Positions 1 to 7,093 of a stretch of 63,416 bases of DNA are shown one piece after another. The stretch covers positions 1-63,416 of IMG/VR virus record IMGVR_UViG_3300032265_001108. The stretch is one strand, 5' to 3'. Position 1 is the first letter of the stretch. Each line of letters starts with the position of its first letter. A program made the translations under genes and the position numbers. The notes below the pieces were generated by a model. That model ran no database searches. It was not told the DNA's origin and saw only the letters and a list, made by a program, of their open reading frames with translations. This DNA comes from a virus.

Positions 1-282
1 CAAGAAACCTTAGGTATTAGTTGTTACGAAGGTGCAGTAGTCGATGCCATTCCTATGGTACCGGATCGTTTATCGTATACAGAAATGTATTACGAAGGAT
101 TCAAATATCCAAGCGAGTGGACACAGGATTGGAATAGCTACCTAGCACATAGGCAAGAACTGTGTCATCATATTATTGTTACCATGACACACTACGAAAA
201 AAGATTACCACAACTTCATAAACAAACAATAGACTTAACAGAAAGATTTTTCTCATGTCAAGAATTACTGAAGCGTTTCTAA
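1..282 (+). CDS. C-terminal part of a glycosyltransferase-like protein (5' end outside window)
   Basis: The reading frame is open from base 1 and stops at 282, so only the last 93 residues are present. The fragment begins with QETLGISCYEG, followed by AIPMVPDRLSYTEMY. This looks like the C-terminal nucleotide-sugar-binding half of GT-B glycosyltransferases, where a conserved E-x-G-x-x-x-x-E region precedes a 'P-x-V-P' strand. An internal ATG at 55 is in frame but the homology-like part starts before it. The next gene overlaps its 3' end by 28 bases. The family call is from motif resemblance only; the catalytic N-terminal part cannot be seen. Confidence 0.5.
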   Translation, partial: QETLGISCYEGAVVDAIPMVPDRLSYTEMYYEGFKYPSEWTQDWNSYLAHRQELCHHIIVTMTHYEKRLPQLHKQTIDLTERFFSCQELLKRF

Positions 283-728
283 ATTTTCTAGATCGTAATG
301 GTCGTAAGCGCATCATTATGGATCGACAAGATCGAGAACCATACCTAGAGCGTTATTATGTTCTGTTTAAAGAGCGTGTGACATTCCCCTACAATGTATT
401 CCTACACAAGTTCCTAAAATCTGATCCAGATCATGTGCATGACCATCCTTGGAACTATTTCACTATTATTCTCAAAGGTGGGTACTGGGAATGGTTGCCC
501 CAATTTGATGAACAGGGTAAACTATCCTGTGAAGTAAAGGTATGGCGTGGTCCTGGTAGTTTTAGGTTCGGTAAGATGCACAACTATCATCGTATTGAAT
601 TAGACCCAGATGTTACTGCATGGACATTATTTTTCGTAGGCCCAAAAAAGCGCGAATGGGGATTCCTTGTTAAGAACGAATGGATTCATTATGAAACTTA
701 TCTAAAAGAACAAAGCGAGCAGATTTAA
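255..728 (+). CDS. cupin-fold phage protein
   Basis: 157 residues. The central part has the look of a small cupin barrel: a histidine cluster H60-V-H62-D-H64-PW is followed by alternating strands (FTIILKGGYWEW), then a second histidine pair H109/H112 in KMHNYHRIEL. These would be the metal-binding cupin motifs 1 and 2. The C-terminus is rich in aromatic residues. The start at 255 overlaps the upstream frame and has a GAAAG ribosome-binding element just before it, which suggests translational coupling. Substrate and reaction are unknown. Confidence 0.55.
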   Translation: MSRITEAFLNFLDRNGRKRIIMDRQDREPYLERYYVLFKERVTFPYNVFLHKFLKSDPDHVHDHPWNYFTIILKGGYWEWLPQFDEQGKLSCEVKVWRGPGSFRFGKMHNYHRIELDPDVTAWTLFFVGPKKREWGFLVKNEWIHYETYLKEQSEQI

Positions 729-729
729 A

Positions 730-1011
730 ATGAATGAAAAAGAAAAAGAAGTAATGGACATTACCCAAGAGGAATGTGCCGAAGTAATTCAAGCAATTAG
801 TAAAATTAGTCGATTTGGAATTGACAATCTTAAACCCGGAAAACCCAAAACAAATCGAGAACACTTAGAAGAAGAACTAGGCGACATGCTTGCAATGGTT
901 GATATTATGCTAGAGCTAGGTATAGTATCGGCAGATAATCTTGCAATTGCCAAAGAAGCAAAGATTGAAAAACTTAAAAAATGGTCTAATATATATGAAG
1001 AACTTACCTAA
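730..1011 (+). CDS. MazG-like nucleotide pyrophosphohydrolase
   Basis: 93 residues. It has the all-alpha NTP pyrophosphatase signature: EECAE at residues 14-18 in the first helix and EELGDML near 48-54 in the second, matching the EExxE / ExxD metal-binding pattern of MazG/dUTPase-2-like enzymes. The family hydrolyses (d)NTPs or alarmones to monophosphates and pyrophosphate. Phage copies are usually taken to adjust nucleotide pools or ppGpp, which is not shown here. It starts one base after the cupin gene's stop, so the two are probably co-transcribed. The domain is at the short end of the family. Confidence 0.75.
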   Translation: MNEKEKEVMDITQEECAEVIQAISKISRFGIDNLKPGKPKTNREHLEEELGDMLAMVDIMLELGIVSADNLAIAKEAKIEKLKKWSNIYEELT

Positions 1012-1186
1012 ACCAGGCAGCATGTGGGTCAGTGCGTCCGATACATTTCGTGTTATTGATACTGTGCTTGTCGAAAGTGAAGGAGAAACATGGGTACATT
1101 ATATGAAAATAAGTACCCATGAAGAATATAGTTGTTATCTAGAAAGTTTTTTAGAAAGATTTCGAGAAACACAACCCTCTCGCTAA
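995..1186 (+). CDS. small conserved phage protein of unknown function
   Basis: 63 residues when started at the ATG at 995. A longer in-frame start at 941 would lie almost wholly inside the MazG-like gene. The chosen start overlaps the MazG end by 17 bases. The sequence (PKPGSMWVSASDTFRVID ... YSCYLESFLERF) has the compact beta-rich pattern of small 'DUF1653-like' phage proteins that begin with a PG-x-x-W motif. Its stop codon interlocks with that of the convergent radical-SAM gene (CTAA at 1183-1186). No function is known. Confidence 0.6.
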   Translation: MKNLPKPGSMWVSASDTFRVIDTVLVESEGETWVHYMKISTHEEYSCYLESFLERFRETQPSR

Positions 1187-2109
1187 ACAGGAAATTTTGT
1201 AATTTTCTGATCCGACGAGTCTACGCAGGCTAGCATAGTACATACCTGCGGAGTAGACGGAGGCGCCCATCCTTCATCCCAGATATTACCTAGAGGTTGA
1301 TTATTGCAGTTACTACCTGCCACCCAGCCGCCGTGACTTATTCTCAAATGCTCAACACCTACATTGCATAATTGTCCCGTATACACAGGATTTTTACTGT
1401 AGGTTTCTTTATATCTTTCATTCCAAGTTGTTGTTTCGAACACAACTTTTTCTTTAACCAAAGGTGCTTGTTTGATAATTTCTTCCACTACCGGCGGTGG
1501 TTGCACTTCCCGGATCTTGGCAATTTTAACTCCGCTCATTATTGCCAATTGTTCTGAATTATAATTAAACATTCCGCCAGTCCTATCGGCATTTTTGTAT
1601 AGTACTGCCTTACCAACAGTGATACCGTGATCCGATTCCACTAGATTAACTCTGGCCATATCTTCCTCAAAATGATCTGGCCTGATTGGAATTGATACAT
1701 GAAACTGTTTTCCTTTCTTCTGAAAGGTATCGACAATATATTTGACAAGCGCAGGGTTTTGCCAATAGTGATAAGAAAGATGCAGGTTATCTACATAAGG
1801 TTCAATAGCCCACCAATCCAGCCACAGTCGACCGCCATTGGTATGTAGCTTCATCGATAGCCCATTTTCTCTACATAGCTTTAACAGTGTAACTGGATCA
1901 TCGAGATCGAGCGGTTCACCTCCGTCGAATTCCCAATCAATAATTCTACCCTGAGCAGAATAAGAGTCAATTAATAATTTTGCCACTCTTAGGTAATCCG
2001 GAGTTTCATGTATCAACTCGCCGCCTCGAAAATGGGTAGGGCAATAATCACATTCTGCCTTACAGTGATCACTGAGATTCCAATATATTTTGGTTATTAA
2101 TTTGTTCAT
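1183..2109 (-). CDS. radical SAM protein with SPASM-like C-terminus
   Basis: 308 residues. C16-x3-C20-x2-C23 (CKAECDYC) is the canonical radical-SAM [4Fe-4S] motif, and EFDGGEPL near residue 60 is the SAM-binding GGE motif. The last ~60 residues contain several cysteines arranged as in SPASM/twitch auxiliary-cluster domains (QLCNVG, SNCNN followed by LGNI, then VCTMLAC). Such enzymes often modify peptides or proteins, but the substrate cannot be read here. It is the only minus-strand gene in the first 10.4 kb and has its own T4-type late promoter 20 bases upstream, unlike its neighbours. It abuts queE divergently. Confidence 0.75.
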   Translation of the reverse strand: MNKLITKIYWNLSDHCKAECDYCPTHFRGGELIHETPDYLRVAKLLIDSYSAQGRIIDWEFDGGEPLDLDDPVTLLKLCRENGLSMKLHTNGGRLWLDWWAIEPYVDNLHLSYHYWQNPALVKYIVDTFQKKGKQFHVSIPIRPDHFEEDMARVNLVESDHGITVGKAVLYKNADRTGGMFNYNSEQLAIMSGVKIAKIREVQPPPVVEEIIKQAPLVKEKVVFETTTWNERYKETYSKNPVYTGQLCNVGVEHLRISHGGWVAGSNCNNQPLGNIWDEGWAPPSTPQVCTMLACVDSSDQKITKFPV

Positions 2110-2114
2110 ACTAG

Positions 2115-2143
2115 TTGACTTGCCTAAATATTTATAGTAAACT
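2115..2143 (+). promoter_or_regulatory. possible weak sigma70 promoter for queE
   Basis: TTGACT (2115-2120), a 17-base spacer, then TAAACT (2138-2143). The -10 box matches consensus at only four of six positions. It faces the queE start at 2165, which has AAGGAA upstream. The late promoter for the divergent gene lies inside the same spacer. Confidence 0.35.
2129..2136 (-). promoter_or_regulatory. T4-type late promoter for the radical SAM gene
   Basis: TATAAATA on the minus strand, 20 bases upstream of the ATG at 2109. It is an exact match to the gp55-dependent late promoter core, followed by TTTAGG. Confidence 0.65.
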
Positions 2144-2164
2144 TACACTATGTAAAGGAATAGA

Positions 2165-3013
2165 ATGAGTAATATTAAAATAGCAGAATTGTTTTACAGT
2201 ATTCAAGGTGAAGGACGCTACATGGGTGTACCGTCCGTTTTCTTGCGTACTTTCGGTTGTAATTTTAAATGTGCCGGCTTTGGTATGCCTAAGGGACAAT
2301 TGAGTACAGAGGCAGATGAAATTGCAGAAGTAGTACATCATTTTACTGATTACAAACAGCTTCCGCTAGTATCCACAGGGTGCGATAGTTATGCCAGCTG
2401 GCATCCTAGTTTCAAGGATCTTAGCCCGATGCTTAGTACAGATGCTATCGCAGAACGCATTATGCAGATATTGCCCCACGGTGAATGGCGAGATGAGCAT
2501 CTTGTAATTACAGGCGGGGAGCCACTGTTAGGGTGGCAAAAGCAATATCCAGATTTACTCAATCATCCTAAGATGGCAGGGTTAAAAGAAATTACATTCG
2601 AAACAAACGGTACCATGCGTTTGACAAAAGATTTTAAAGAGTATCTGCGTAGCTGGGTAGATGCAAATCCAGAAAGAGAAATTACATTTAGCGTTAGTGC
2701 AAAACTACCTGTAAGCGGTGAGCCGTGGGAAGATGCTATTAAACCCGAGCGTGTTTGTGAGTATGAGCAGTATGGCACAGCCTATTTGAAATTTGTAGTT
2801 TCAGCAGAAGAAGATATTAAAGATGCAGAACGAGCAGTTAACGAATTTAGAGCGGCTGGCTTTAAAGGTCACATATACATTATGCCTGTCGGCGGTGTTG
2901 AGTCTGTTTACAGTCTTAATGCTAAATCCGTGGCCTTTGCCGCAATGAAGCGAGGCTGGCGATACAGTGATCGACTCCAGGTACCGTTGTTTAAAAATGA
3001 GTGGGGGACTTAA
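2165..3013 (+). CDS. queE: QueE-like 7-carboxy-7-deazaguanine synthase (atypical cluster motif)
   Basis: 282 residues. The N-terminus (ELFYSIQGEGRYMGVPSVFLR) is typical of QueE, the radical-SAM enzyme that contracts carboxytetrahydropterin to CDG in the queuosine/7-deazaguanine pathway. ITGGEPLL and FETNGT are the expected SAM-binding and substrate motifs. The cluster motif is unusual: C32-x3-C36 is present but the third position (C39 in normal QueE) is phenylalanine. The next cysteine is C73 in STGCDSY, so the third ligand may come from an inserted loop. Phages use this pathway for tRNA or DNA base modification; the other pathway genes (FolE, QueD, QueC, a transglycosylase) are not in this window. 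Confidence 0.8.
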   Translation: MSNIKIAELFYSIQGEGRYMGVPSVFLRTFGCNFKCAGFGMPKGQLSTEADEIAEVVHHFTDYKQLPLVSTGCDSYASWHPSFKDLSPMLSTDAIAERIMQILPHGEWRDEHLVITGGEPLLGWQKQYPDLLNHPKMAGLKEITFETNGTMRLTKDFKEYLRSWVDANPEREITFSVSAKLPVSGEPWEDAIKPERVCEYEQYGTAYLKFVVSAEEDIKDAERAVNEFRAAGFKGHIYIMPVGGVESVYSLNAKSVAFAAMKRGWRYSDRLQVPLFKNEWGT

Positions 3014-3460
3014 ATGAAAAATTTTATTAAAAAGATATTGGGTCTAGATAAGATCGAAGAACGAGCGGACCGTATGGAAAAAGCGGCTCAGCAAATGGCA
3101 AGTCATGTCGACGAGGCTAATAAAAAGGTTGCCGAAACTGAAGCCAAACTTGCCGAAGTTTTGAAAACTCCAAAAGAGATTGCTACAGAAAAGAAAGAGC
3201 CTTGGGTAGCAGTATTAGATACTCATGTTAACAAAGACAATATCCGTAACGGGTTTTTTGAACTAGACTGGAATGAGTATTTTGTAGTACAATTAAAGAC
3301 CGCCGGTTATACAGGCGATAACGACGAAGCTATTGTAGATCAATGGTTCAGCGAACTATGTCGCAATGTCGGCGAAGAAGAAGGCGTAGACATGAGCCGT
3401 AGAGGTGCAGGCTTTATTAATGTGAATAATTTAGGTAATGGAAAGTCTGAGGTTTCTTAA
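3014..3460 (+). CDS. conserved phage protein with N-terminal coiled coil
   Basis: 148 residues, starting at the base after the queE stop. Residues ~12-50 form a heptad-like charged helix (EERADRMEKAAQQMASHVDE). Residues ~60-148 form a small mixed domain (PWVAVLDTHVNKDNIRNGFF ... FFELDWNEYFV ... YTGDNDEAIVDQWF). I recognise the C-terminal pattern as recurring in T4-like phages of aquatic bacteria, without a known function. It overlaps the following nuclease gene by one base, so it is part of a tight operon with queE. Confidence 0.6.
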   Translation: MKNFIKKILGLDKIEERADRMEKAAQQMASHVDEANKKVAETEAKLAEVLKTPKEIATEKKEPWVAVLDTHVNKDNIRNGFFELDWNEYFVVQLKTAGYTGDNDEAIVDQWFSELCRNVGEEEGVDMSRRGAGFINVNNLGNGKSEVS

Positions 3461-4452
3461 TGGCAAAAACATATATTCTTGTAGATACTGCTAACACATT
3501 CTTTCGTGCTCGGCATGTTGTGCGTGGCGATGCTAGTGAAAAAGTTGGAATGAGTTTGCAAACTGTATTGGGCAGTATTCGCAAGGCCTGGCGTGACTTT
3601 AAAGGTGACCATGTTATCTTCTGTCTCGAAGGTCGATCATGGCGCAAAGATTTCTATATTCCCTATAAGGCACAGCGGACTGAAGCTAGAGCCAAACATA
3701 CTGTATCCGAAGCAGAAGAAGAAAAGATCTTTTGGGAAACTTTTGATCAGTTTAAAGATTTCATTATCAACAAGACTAACAGTACAGTATTACACCATCC
3801 TCAACTAGAAGCAGATGACTTGATTGCCGGCTTTATTCAAGCACATCCAAATGATAACCATGTTATTATCTCGACAGATGGAGATTTTGCACAATTGATT
3901 GCACCTAATGTAAAACAGTACAATGGTGTAATGCAGATTACCACTACACACGAAGGATACTTTGATGAAAAAGGTAAGCGTGTTATTGATAAGAAAACTA
4001 AACAAGACAAGCCCGCGCCGGATCCGTCCTGGCTTCTATTTGAGAAGTGTATGCGTGGAGACACCTCCGACAACATCTTTAGTGCTTATCCGGGAGTTCG
4101 TGAAAAAGGCACAAAGAATAAAGTTGGTCTCCGTGAAGCCTTTGCCGATAGAAGCAACAAAGGATATAATTGGAACAATATGATGTTGCAGAAGTGGGTA
4201 GATCACGAAGATGTCGAACATCGGGTATTAGATGATTATAGTCGTAATGTGGTACTATGCGATCTTACCGCACAACCAGATAATATTAAAGAACTGATTA
4301 AAGAAACAATTAATAATGCTACCACAGCAGATAAAAGTATTCCACAGGTTGGCGTTAGACTACTTAAATTCTGTGCAGAATATGATTTAGTCAAGGTCAG
4401 TGAGCAGGTTACAAGTTATGCCGAACCGTTAAATGCGAGGTATGTAAAATGA
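3460..4452 (+). CDS. T4 RNase H-like 5'-3' exonuclease (FEN family)
   Basis: 330 residues, close to T4 RNase H (305). Acidic metal-ligand motifs of the FEN/5'-nuclease family are present in order: LVDTANTFFRA (D9), FCLEGRSWRKD (residues 54-64), LEADDLIAG (E117/D119/D120), STDGDF (138-143) and GDTSDNIF (200-207, the start of the helix-hairpin-helix region). Family members remove RNA primers and flaps at lagging-strand junctions. The function is inferred from the motif order; the protein is not close enough to name it rnh. It overlaps the next gene by an ATGA. Confidence 0.75.
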   Translation: MAKTYILVDTANTFFRARHVVRGDASEKVGMSLQTVLGSIRKAWRDFKGDHVIFCLEGRSWRKDFYIPYKAQRTEARAKHTVSEAEEEKIFWETFDQFKDFIINKTNSTVLHHPQLEADDLIAGFIQAHPNDNHVIISTDGDFAQLIAPNVKQYNGVMQITTTHEGYFDEKGKRVIDKKTKQDKPAPDPSWLLFEKCMRGDTSDNIFSAYPGVREKGTKNKVGLREAFADRSNKGYNWNNMMLQKWVDHEDVEHRVLDDYSRNVVLCDLTAQPDNIKELIKETINNATTADKSIPQVGVRLLKFCAEYDLVKVSEQVTSYAEPLNARYVK

Positions 4453-4931
4453 ATTCAACAGCCAAAGTGTTAGTACCAAACAAAGAATGGCTAATAAAGG
4501 ATGGGGATAGTAAGTTAGGTTCAATATCTAAAGCTAAAAAAGGTTATACCTTTTACAAACAAGGTAGAAAACTAGACTTTCCTTCATTAAACGATTTAAA
4601 AAATGAATTAGGTATTGCTTTATTTGAAGAGGGTGTTAAAAAAGCTCGCGGAGATAGTGCTGATAATAAAATATTTTCCATATATGATTATCCATGCAGT
4701 TCTAAACCCTACGAACCTGTATATAGTGTTAGACAAAAATTACCTTTGTATGCCAAAAGTGCAAAGAGCAAAAGTCAATATTGTGCAGGGTATTATGTAA
4801 TACAGTTTCGAAAAGGATGGGTAAAGAGTTTTTGCCCAAAACTTATTACATTAGAACGATATCCATTTCACGGACCGTTTAAGACTGAATCTGAAATGAA
4901 ATCTATGTTAAATAATATTAACAAATCATGA
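4449..4931 (+). CDS. conserved phage protein of unknown function
   Basis: 160 residues. The start overlaps the nuclease stop by four bases (translational coupling). The N-terminal half is basic and strand-rich. The C-terminal half has a conserved-looking core, KLPLYAKSAKSKSQYCAGYY, followed by GWVKSFCPKLITLERY and GPFKTESEM. This core looks like one that recurs in T4-like cyanophages and related phages. There is no catalytic signature I can name. It overlaps the next gene by four bases. Confidence 0.6.
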   Translation: MNSTAKVLVPNKEWLIKDGDSKLGSISKAKKGYTFYKQGRKLDFPSLNDLKNELGIALFEEGVKKARGDSADNKIFSIYDYPCSSKPYEPVYSVRQKLPLYAKSAKSKSQYCAGYYVIQFRKGWVKSFCPKLITLERYPFHGPFKTESEMKSMLNNINKS

Positions 4932-5149
4932 AACAACTGAATACATTACCTATAGAAGATTTTTTGGACAAGGCCCGTGTTGCTATTAAAAGTAATCAGC
5001 GCAGTCTTAGTCTTTCTATTAAAGAAGTTACAGATCTTCAAAATAGTCTTAGTGTTGTTATGACACGACTAGCAGGAGAATTGGATCAAGCACCTGCAAC
5101 TGCCCAACCCGATAATATTACTATTAGCATGGACGGTGGTAATTTTTAA
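4928..5149 (+). CDS. small phage protein, helical N-terminus
   Basis: 73 residues starting in a four-base overlap with the preceding gene. Residues ~8-57 look like one or two amphipathic helices (DFLDKARVAIKSNQRSL, then KEVTDLQNSLSVVMTRLAGE). The tail is short and polar and ends in ITISMDGGNF. No family is recognised. It is the last gene of the queE-to-5149 run before the 5158 regulatory element. Confidence 0.55.
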   Translation: MKQLNTLPIEDFLDKARVAIKSNQRSLSLSIKEVTDLQNSLSVVMTRLAGELDQAPATAQPDNITISMDGGNF

Positions 5150-5157
5150 GCAATTCG

Positions 5158-5165
5158 GATAAATA
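5158..5165 (+). promoter_or_regulatory. T4-type late promoter (GATAAATA)
   Basis: GATAAATA followed by TATACG. In T4 the late start site lies about six bases past this box, which here would be near 5171, at the end of the 5' arm of the hairpin at 5163-5195. Confidence 0.5.
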
Positions 5166-5195
5166 TATACGCACTTATCGGAAAGGCGTATATAT
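5163..5195 (+). promoter_or_regulatory. hairpin enclosing the ribosome-binding site of the 5194 gene
   Basis: Perfect 10-base inverted repeat: ATATATACGC (5163-5172) and GCGTATATAT (5186-5195), with a 13-base loop holding the Shine-Dalgarno GGAAAGG. The 3' arm includes the first two bases of the start codon. Transcripts entering from upstream would fold the start site into the stem. Transcripts starting at the overlapping late promoter would lack the 5' arm. Confidence 0.6.
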
Positions 5196-5490
5196 GAGCA
5201 GGCCAAAGCCAAAGGTATTATTAGAAATAACTAATAAAAAATCTTATAAAACAGAACAAGTTTTAGAAGCCGATGCCATTTGGGCGGTCTTTTATCAAGA
5301 TAAACCTATTAATCTAAAGACCAGTAGTGTTGTACAGCATCTAGGTCCTAAATATAAAAAAGTTAGTTTTTCCAACAGCGGACATGCATTTAATCTTTCC
5401 GAAAAACTCAACAAATTGTTTCAAACATCGGATTTCTCTATTTATAAACTAACGACCGGAGAGAAGATAACCGATGAATCTCAAACTTGA
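5194..5490 (+). CDS. conserved phage protein of unknown function
   Basis: 98 residues with a basic N-terminus and an alternating strand/helix pattern (EADAIWAVFYQDKPINLK ... KKVSFSNSGHAFNLSEKLNKLF). The 'SGHAFNLSEKLNKLF' stretch looks conserved among T4-like phages of aquatic bacteria. The start codon at 5194 is supported by GGAAAGG eight bases upstream, but both lie in a hairpin and its loop. The gene overlaps the next by 17 bases. Expression is probably switched by the hairpin/late promoter arrangement just upstream. Confidence 0.6.
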   Translation: MSRPKPKVLLEITNKKSYKTEQVLEADAIWAVFYQDKPINLKTSSVVQHLGPKYKKVSFSNSGHAFNLSEKLNKLFQTSDFSIYKLTTGEKITDESQT

Positions 5491-5854
5491 AACAACTCGT
5501 CAAGCATTAAGTATATTAAAACCCGAATACGACGAGAAGAATCTTAAACAGGCATTGGGTACATGGTGGTTAAGTACCCGCCAAAAAGAGAACAGCGGAC
5601 TCCAACTTTCCGATCTAGGGTTCGAAGCATTGGTTAAAGCAGGTATCCAAACCTACAGAGTTAAGTTTGACGAACCAATCGAAATGACTAATCAATTGAT
5701 TATTTGGCTAGACCACTTTATTGATTGCCCATTTTATCTAACTAAAAAAGAAATCTTTGTATTTGCCGAAAAAATGGCTATACAGCTAGTGTTGTTTTCT
5801 GGCAACATTAGAAAATATGGGGCTATCAAGGCAGAAAGACAAAAATCTGCTTGA
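5474..5854 (+). CDS. conserved phage protein of unknown function
   Basis: 126 residues, mostly helical. The distinctive segment is TNQLIIWLDHFIDCPFYLTKK followed by FVFAEKMAIQLVLFSGNIRKYG. It looks like a family of small proteins common in T4-like phages, with no established activity that I know. The start overlaps the preceding gene by 17 bases. The stop codon sits inside the -35 box of the next promoter (TTGACA at 5851). Confidence 0.6.
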   Translation: MNLKLETTRQALSILKPEYDEKNLKQALGTWWLSTRQKENSGLQLSDLGFEALVKAGIQTYRVKFDEPIEMTNQLIIWLDHFIDCPFYLTKKEIFVFAEKMAIQLVLFSGNIRKYGAIKAERQKSA

Positions 5855-5879
5855 CATATTGTTAGATCTGTCGTATAAT
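5851..5879 (+). promoter_or_regulatory. consensus sigma70 promoter for the MoxR-like gene
   Basis: TTGACA (5851-5856), exactly 17 bases, then TATAAT (5874-5879): a perfect match to the bacterial housekeeping consensus. The start codon it serves is at 5939, giving a leader of about 50 bases. Host RNA polymerase should use it without phage factors. Confidence 0.85.
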
Positions 5880-5938
5880 ATATACATGTTGAAACAGTAG
5901 TTGTTCAACATTTTTAAACACTAACCAGAAAGTTTATT

Positions 5939-7018
5939 ATGGCAGAGAAAATTTCCAGCAATCGTACAGTTACCCCTAACGAAGCAAAACGCAGTCTTCG
6001 CAAGTGCGTTAAAATTCAACGCCCAGTGTTCATGTGGGGCCCTCCAGGTATTGGCAAATCCGATATCGTTAAACAAATCGGTAACGAGCAAGGCCGCGAA
6101 GTTATCGATGTCCGTTTGAGCTTGTGGGAACCTACTGACATTAAAGGTATTCCTTATTACAATAGTACGCTCAATACAATGAGCTGGGCTCCTCCTGCAG
6201 AATTGCCTACAGATCCAGAATCTACTGCTATTCTTTTCTTAGATGAATTGAACTCTGCGGCTCCTGCTACACAGGCGGCGGCGTTCCAGTTGGTGCTTAA
6301 CCGTCGTGTTGGTACATACATTTTGCCAAAAGGTGTTTCAATTGTTGCCGCAGGTAACCGTGAAACTGACAAGGGTGTTACTTATCGTATGCCTAGCCCG
6401 TTGGCTAATCGTTTCGTTCACATTGAACTCAAGTCTGACTACGAAGATTGGTTGGAGTGGGCTGTTATGAACAAGGTGCATGAACAAGTTGTTGGTTATA
6501 TTGGCTTTGCTAAACAAGATCTTTATGACTTTGATCCGAAATCGTCAAGCCGTGCATTTGCTACTCCCCGTTCGTGGAGTTTTGTAAGCGAGTTGCTCAC
6601 AGATGACGACTTGCCAGAAAGCACTCTTACTGATTTGGTAGCAGGTGCTGTGGGTGAAGGCCTTGCTGTTAAGTTTATGGCACATCGTCGTGTTGCTAAA
6701 CAGATGCCTAAGCCAGAAGATATCCTAGCAGGCAAGATTAAGAAGTCTAACATTAAAGAAATCTCTGCAATGTATTCTTTAACCGTGTCAATGTGCTATG
6801 AGCTCCAGACTGCACATGAGAAGAAAGTTAAAGGTTGGGATCAAATGGCAGACAACTTCTTTGGCTTTATGATGGATAATTTCCCAACAGAGTTGGTTGT
6901 TATGGGTGCCAAAGTAGCATTGACTAACTATCAGTTACCGTTTGATGCTAGCAAATTGGAAAACTTTGATCGCTTCCATGAGCAATACGGAAAGTATATT
7001 ATCCAGGCAATGGAATAA
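5939..7018 (+). CDS. MoxR-family AAA+ ATPase
   Basis: 359 residues. Walker A is GPPGIGKS at residues 34-41 and Walker B is ILFLDE at 98-103, followed by NSA and a sensor-1-like AAGNRETD near 137-144. The pattern fits MoxR/RavA-type AAA+ ATPases, which act as chaperone-like remodelers paired with a VWA-domain partner. The VWA partner is the next gene. The gene has its own perfect sigma70 promoter and its own terminator (7022-7041), so it is a single-gene transcription unit likely to be strongly expressed early. Its target in infection is unknown. Confidence 0.8.
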   Translation: MAEKISSNRTVTPNEAKRSLRKCVKIQRPVFMWGPPGIGKSDIVKQIGNEQGREVIDVRLSLWEPTDIKGIPYYNSTLNTMSWAPPAELPTDPESTAILFLDELNSAAPATQAAAFQLVLNRRVGTYILPKGVSIVAAGNRETDKGVTYRMPSPLANRFVHIELKSDYEDWLEWAVMNKVHEQVVGYIGFAKQDLYDFDPKSSSRAFATPRSWSFVSELLTDDDLPESTLTDLVAGAVGEGLAVKFMAHRRVAKQMPKPEDILAGKIKKSNIKEISAMYSLTVSMCYELQTAHEKKVKGWDQMADNFFGFMMDNFPTELVVMGAKVALTNYQLPFDASKLENFDRFHEQYGKYIIQAME

Positions 7019-7021
7019 TTT

Positions 7022-7041
7022 AAGCCCTTCGGGGCTTTTTT
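7022..7041 (+). terminator. rho-independent terminator after the MoxR-like gene
   Basis: AAGCCC (7022-7027), TTCG tetraloop, GGGCTT (7032-7037) and a run of six T. The next promoter begins two bases later. Confidence 0.85.
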
Positions 7042-7042
7042 A

Positions 7043-7071
7043 TTGACAAATTAAATAAATTCGTGTATAAT
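7043..7071 (+). promoter_or_regulatory. consensus sigma70 promoter for the VWA protein gene
   Basis: TTGACA (7043-7048), 17 bases, TATAAT (7066-7071): a second perfect consensus promoter directly after the terminator. The start codon at 7094 has AGGAG upstream. Confidence 0.85.
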
Positions 7072-7093
7072 ATACTTTTAAACAGGAGCATTT

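Noticed and set aside
941-994. Longer N-terminus for the 63-residue gene
   Set aside because: The extra residues lie wholly inside the MazG-like gene and are lysine-rich shadow sequence; the ATG at 995 fits the PG-x-x-W family start.
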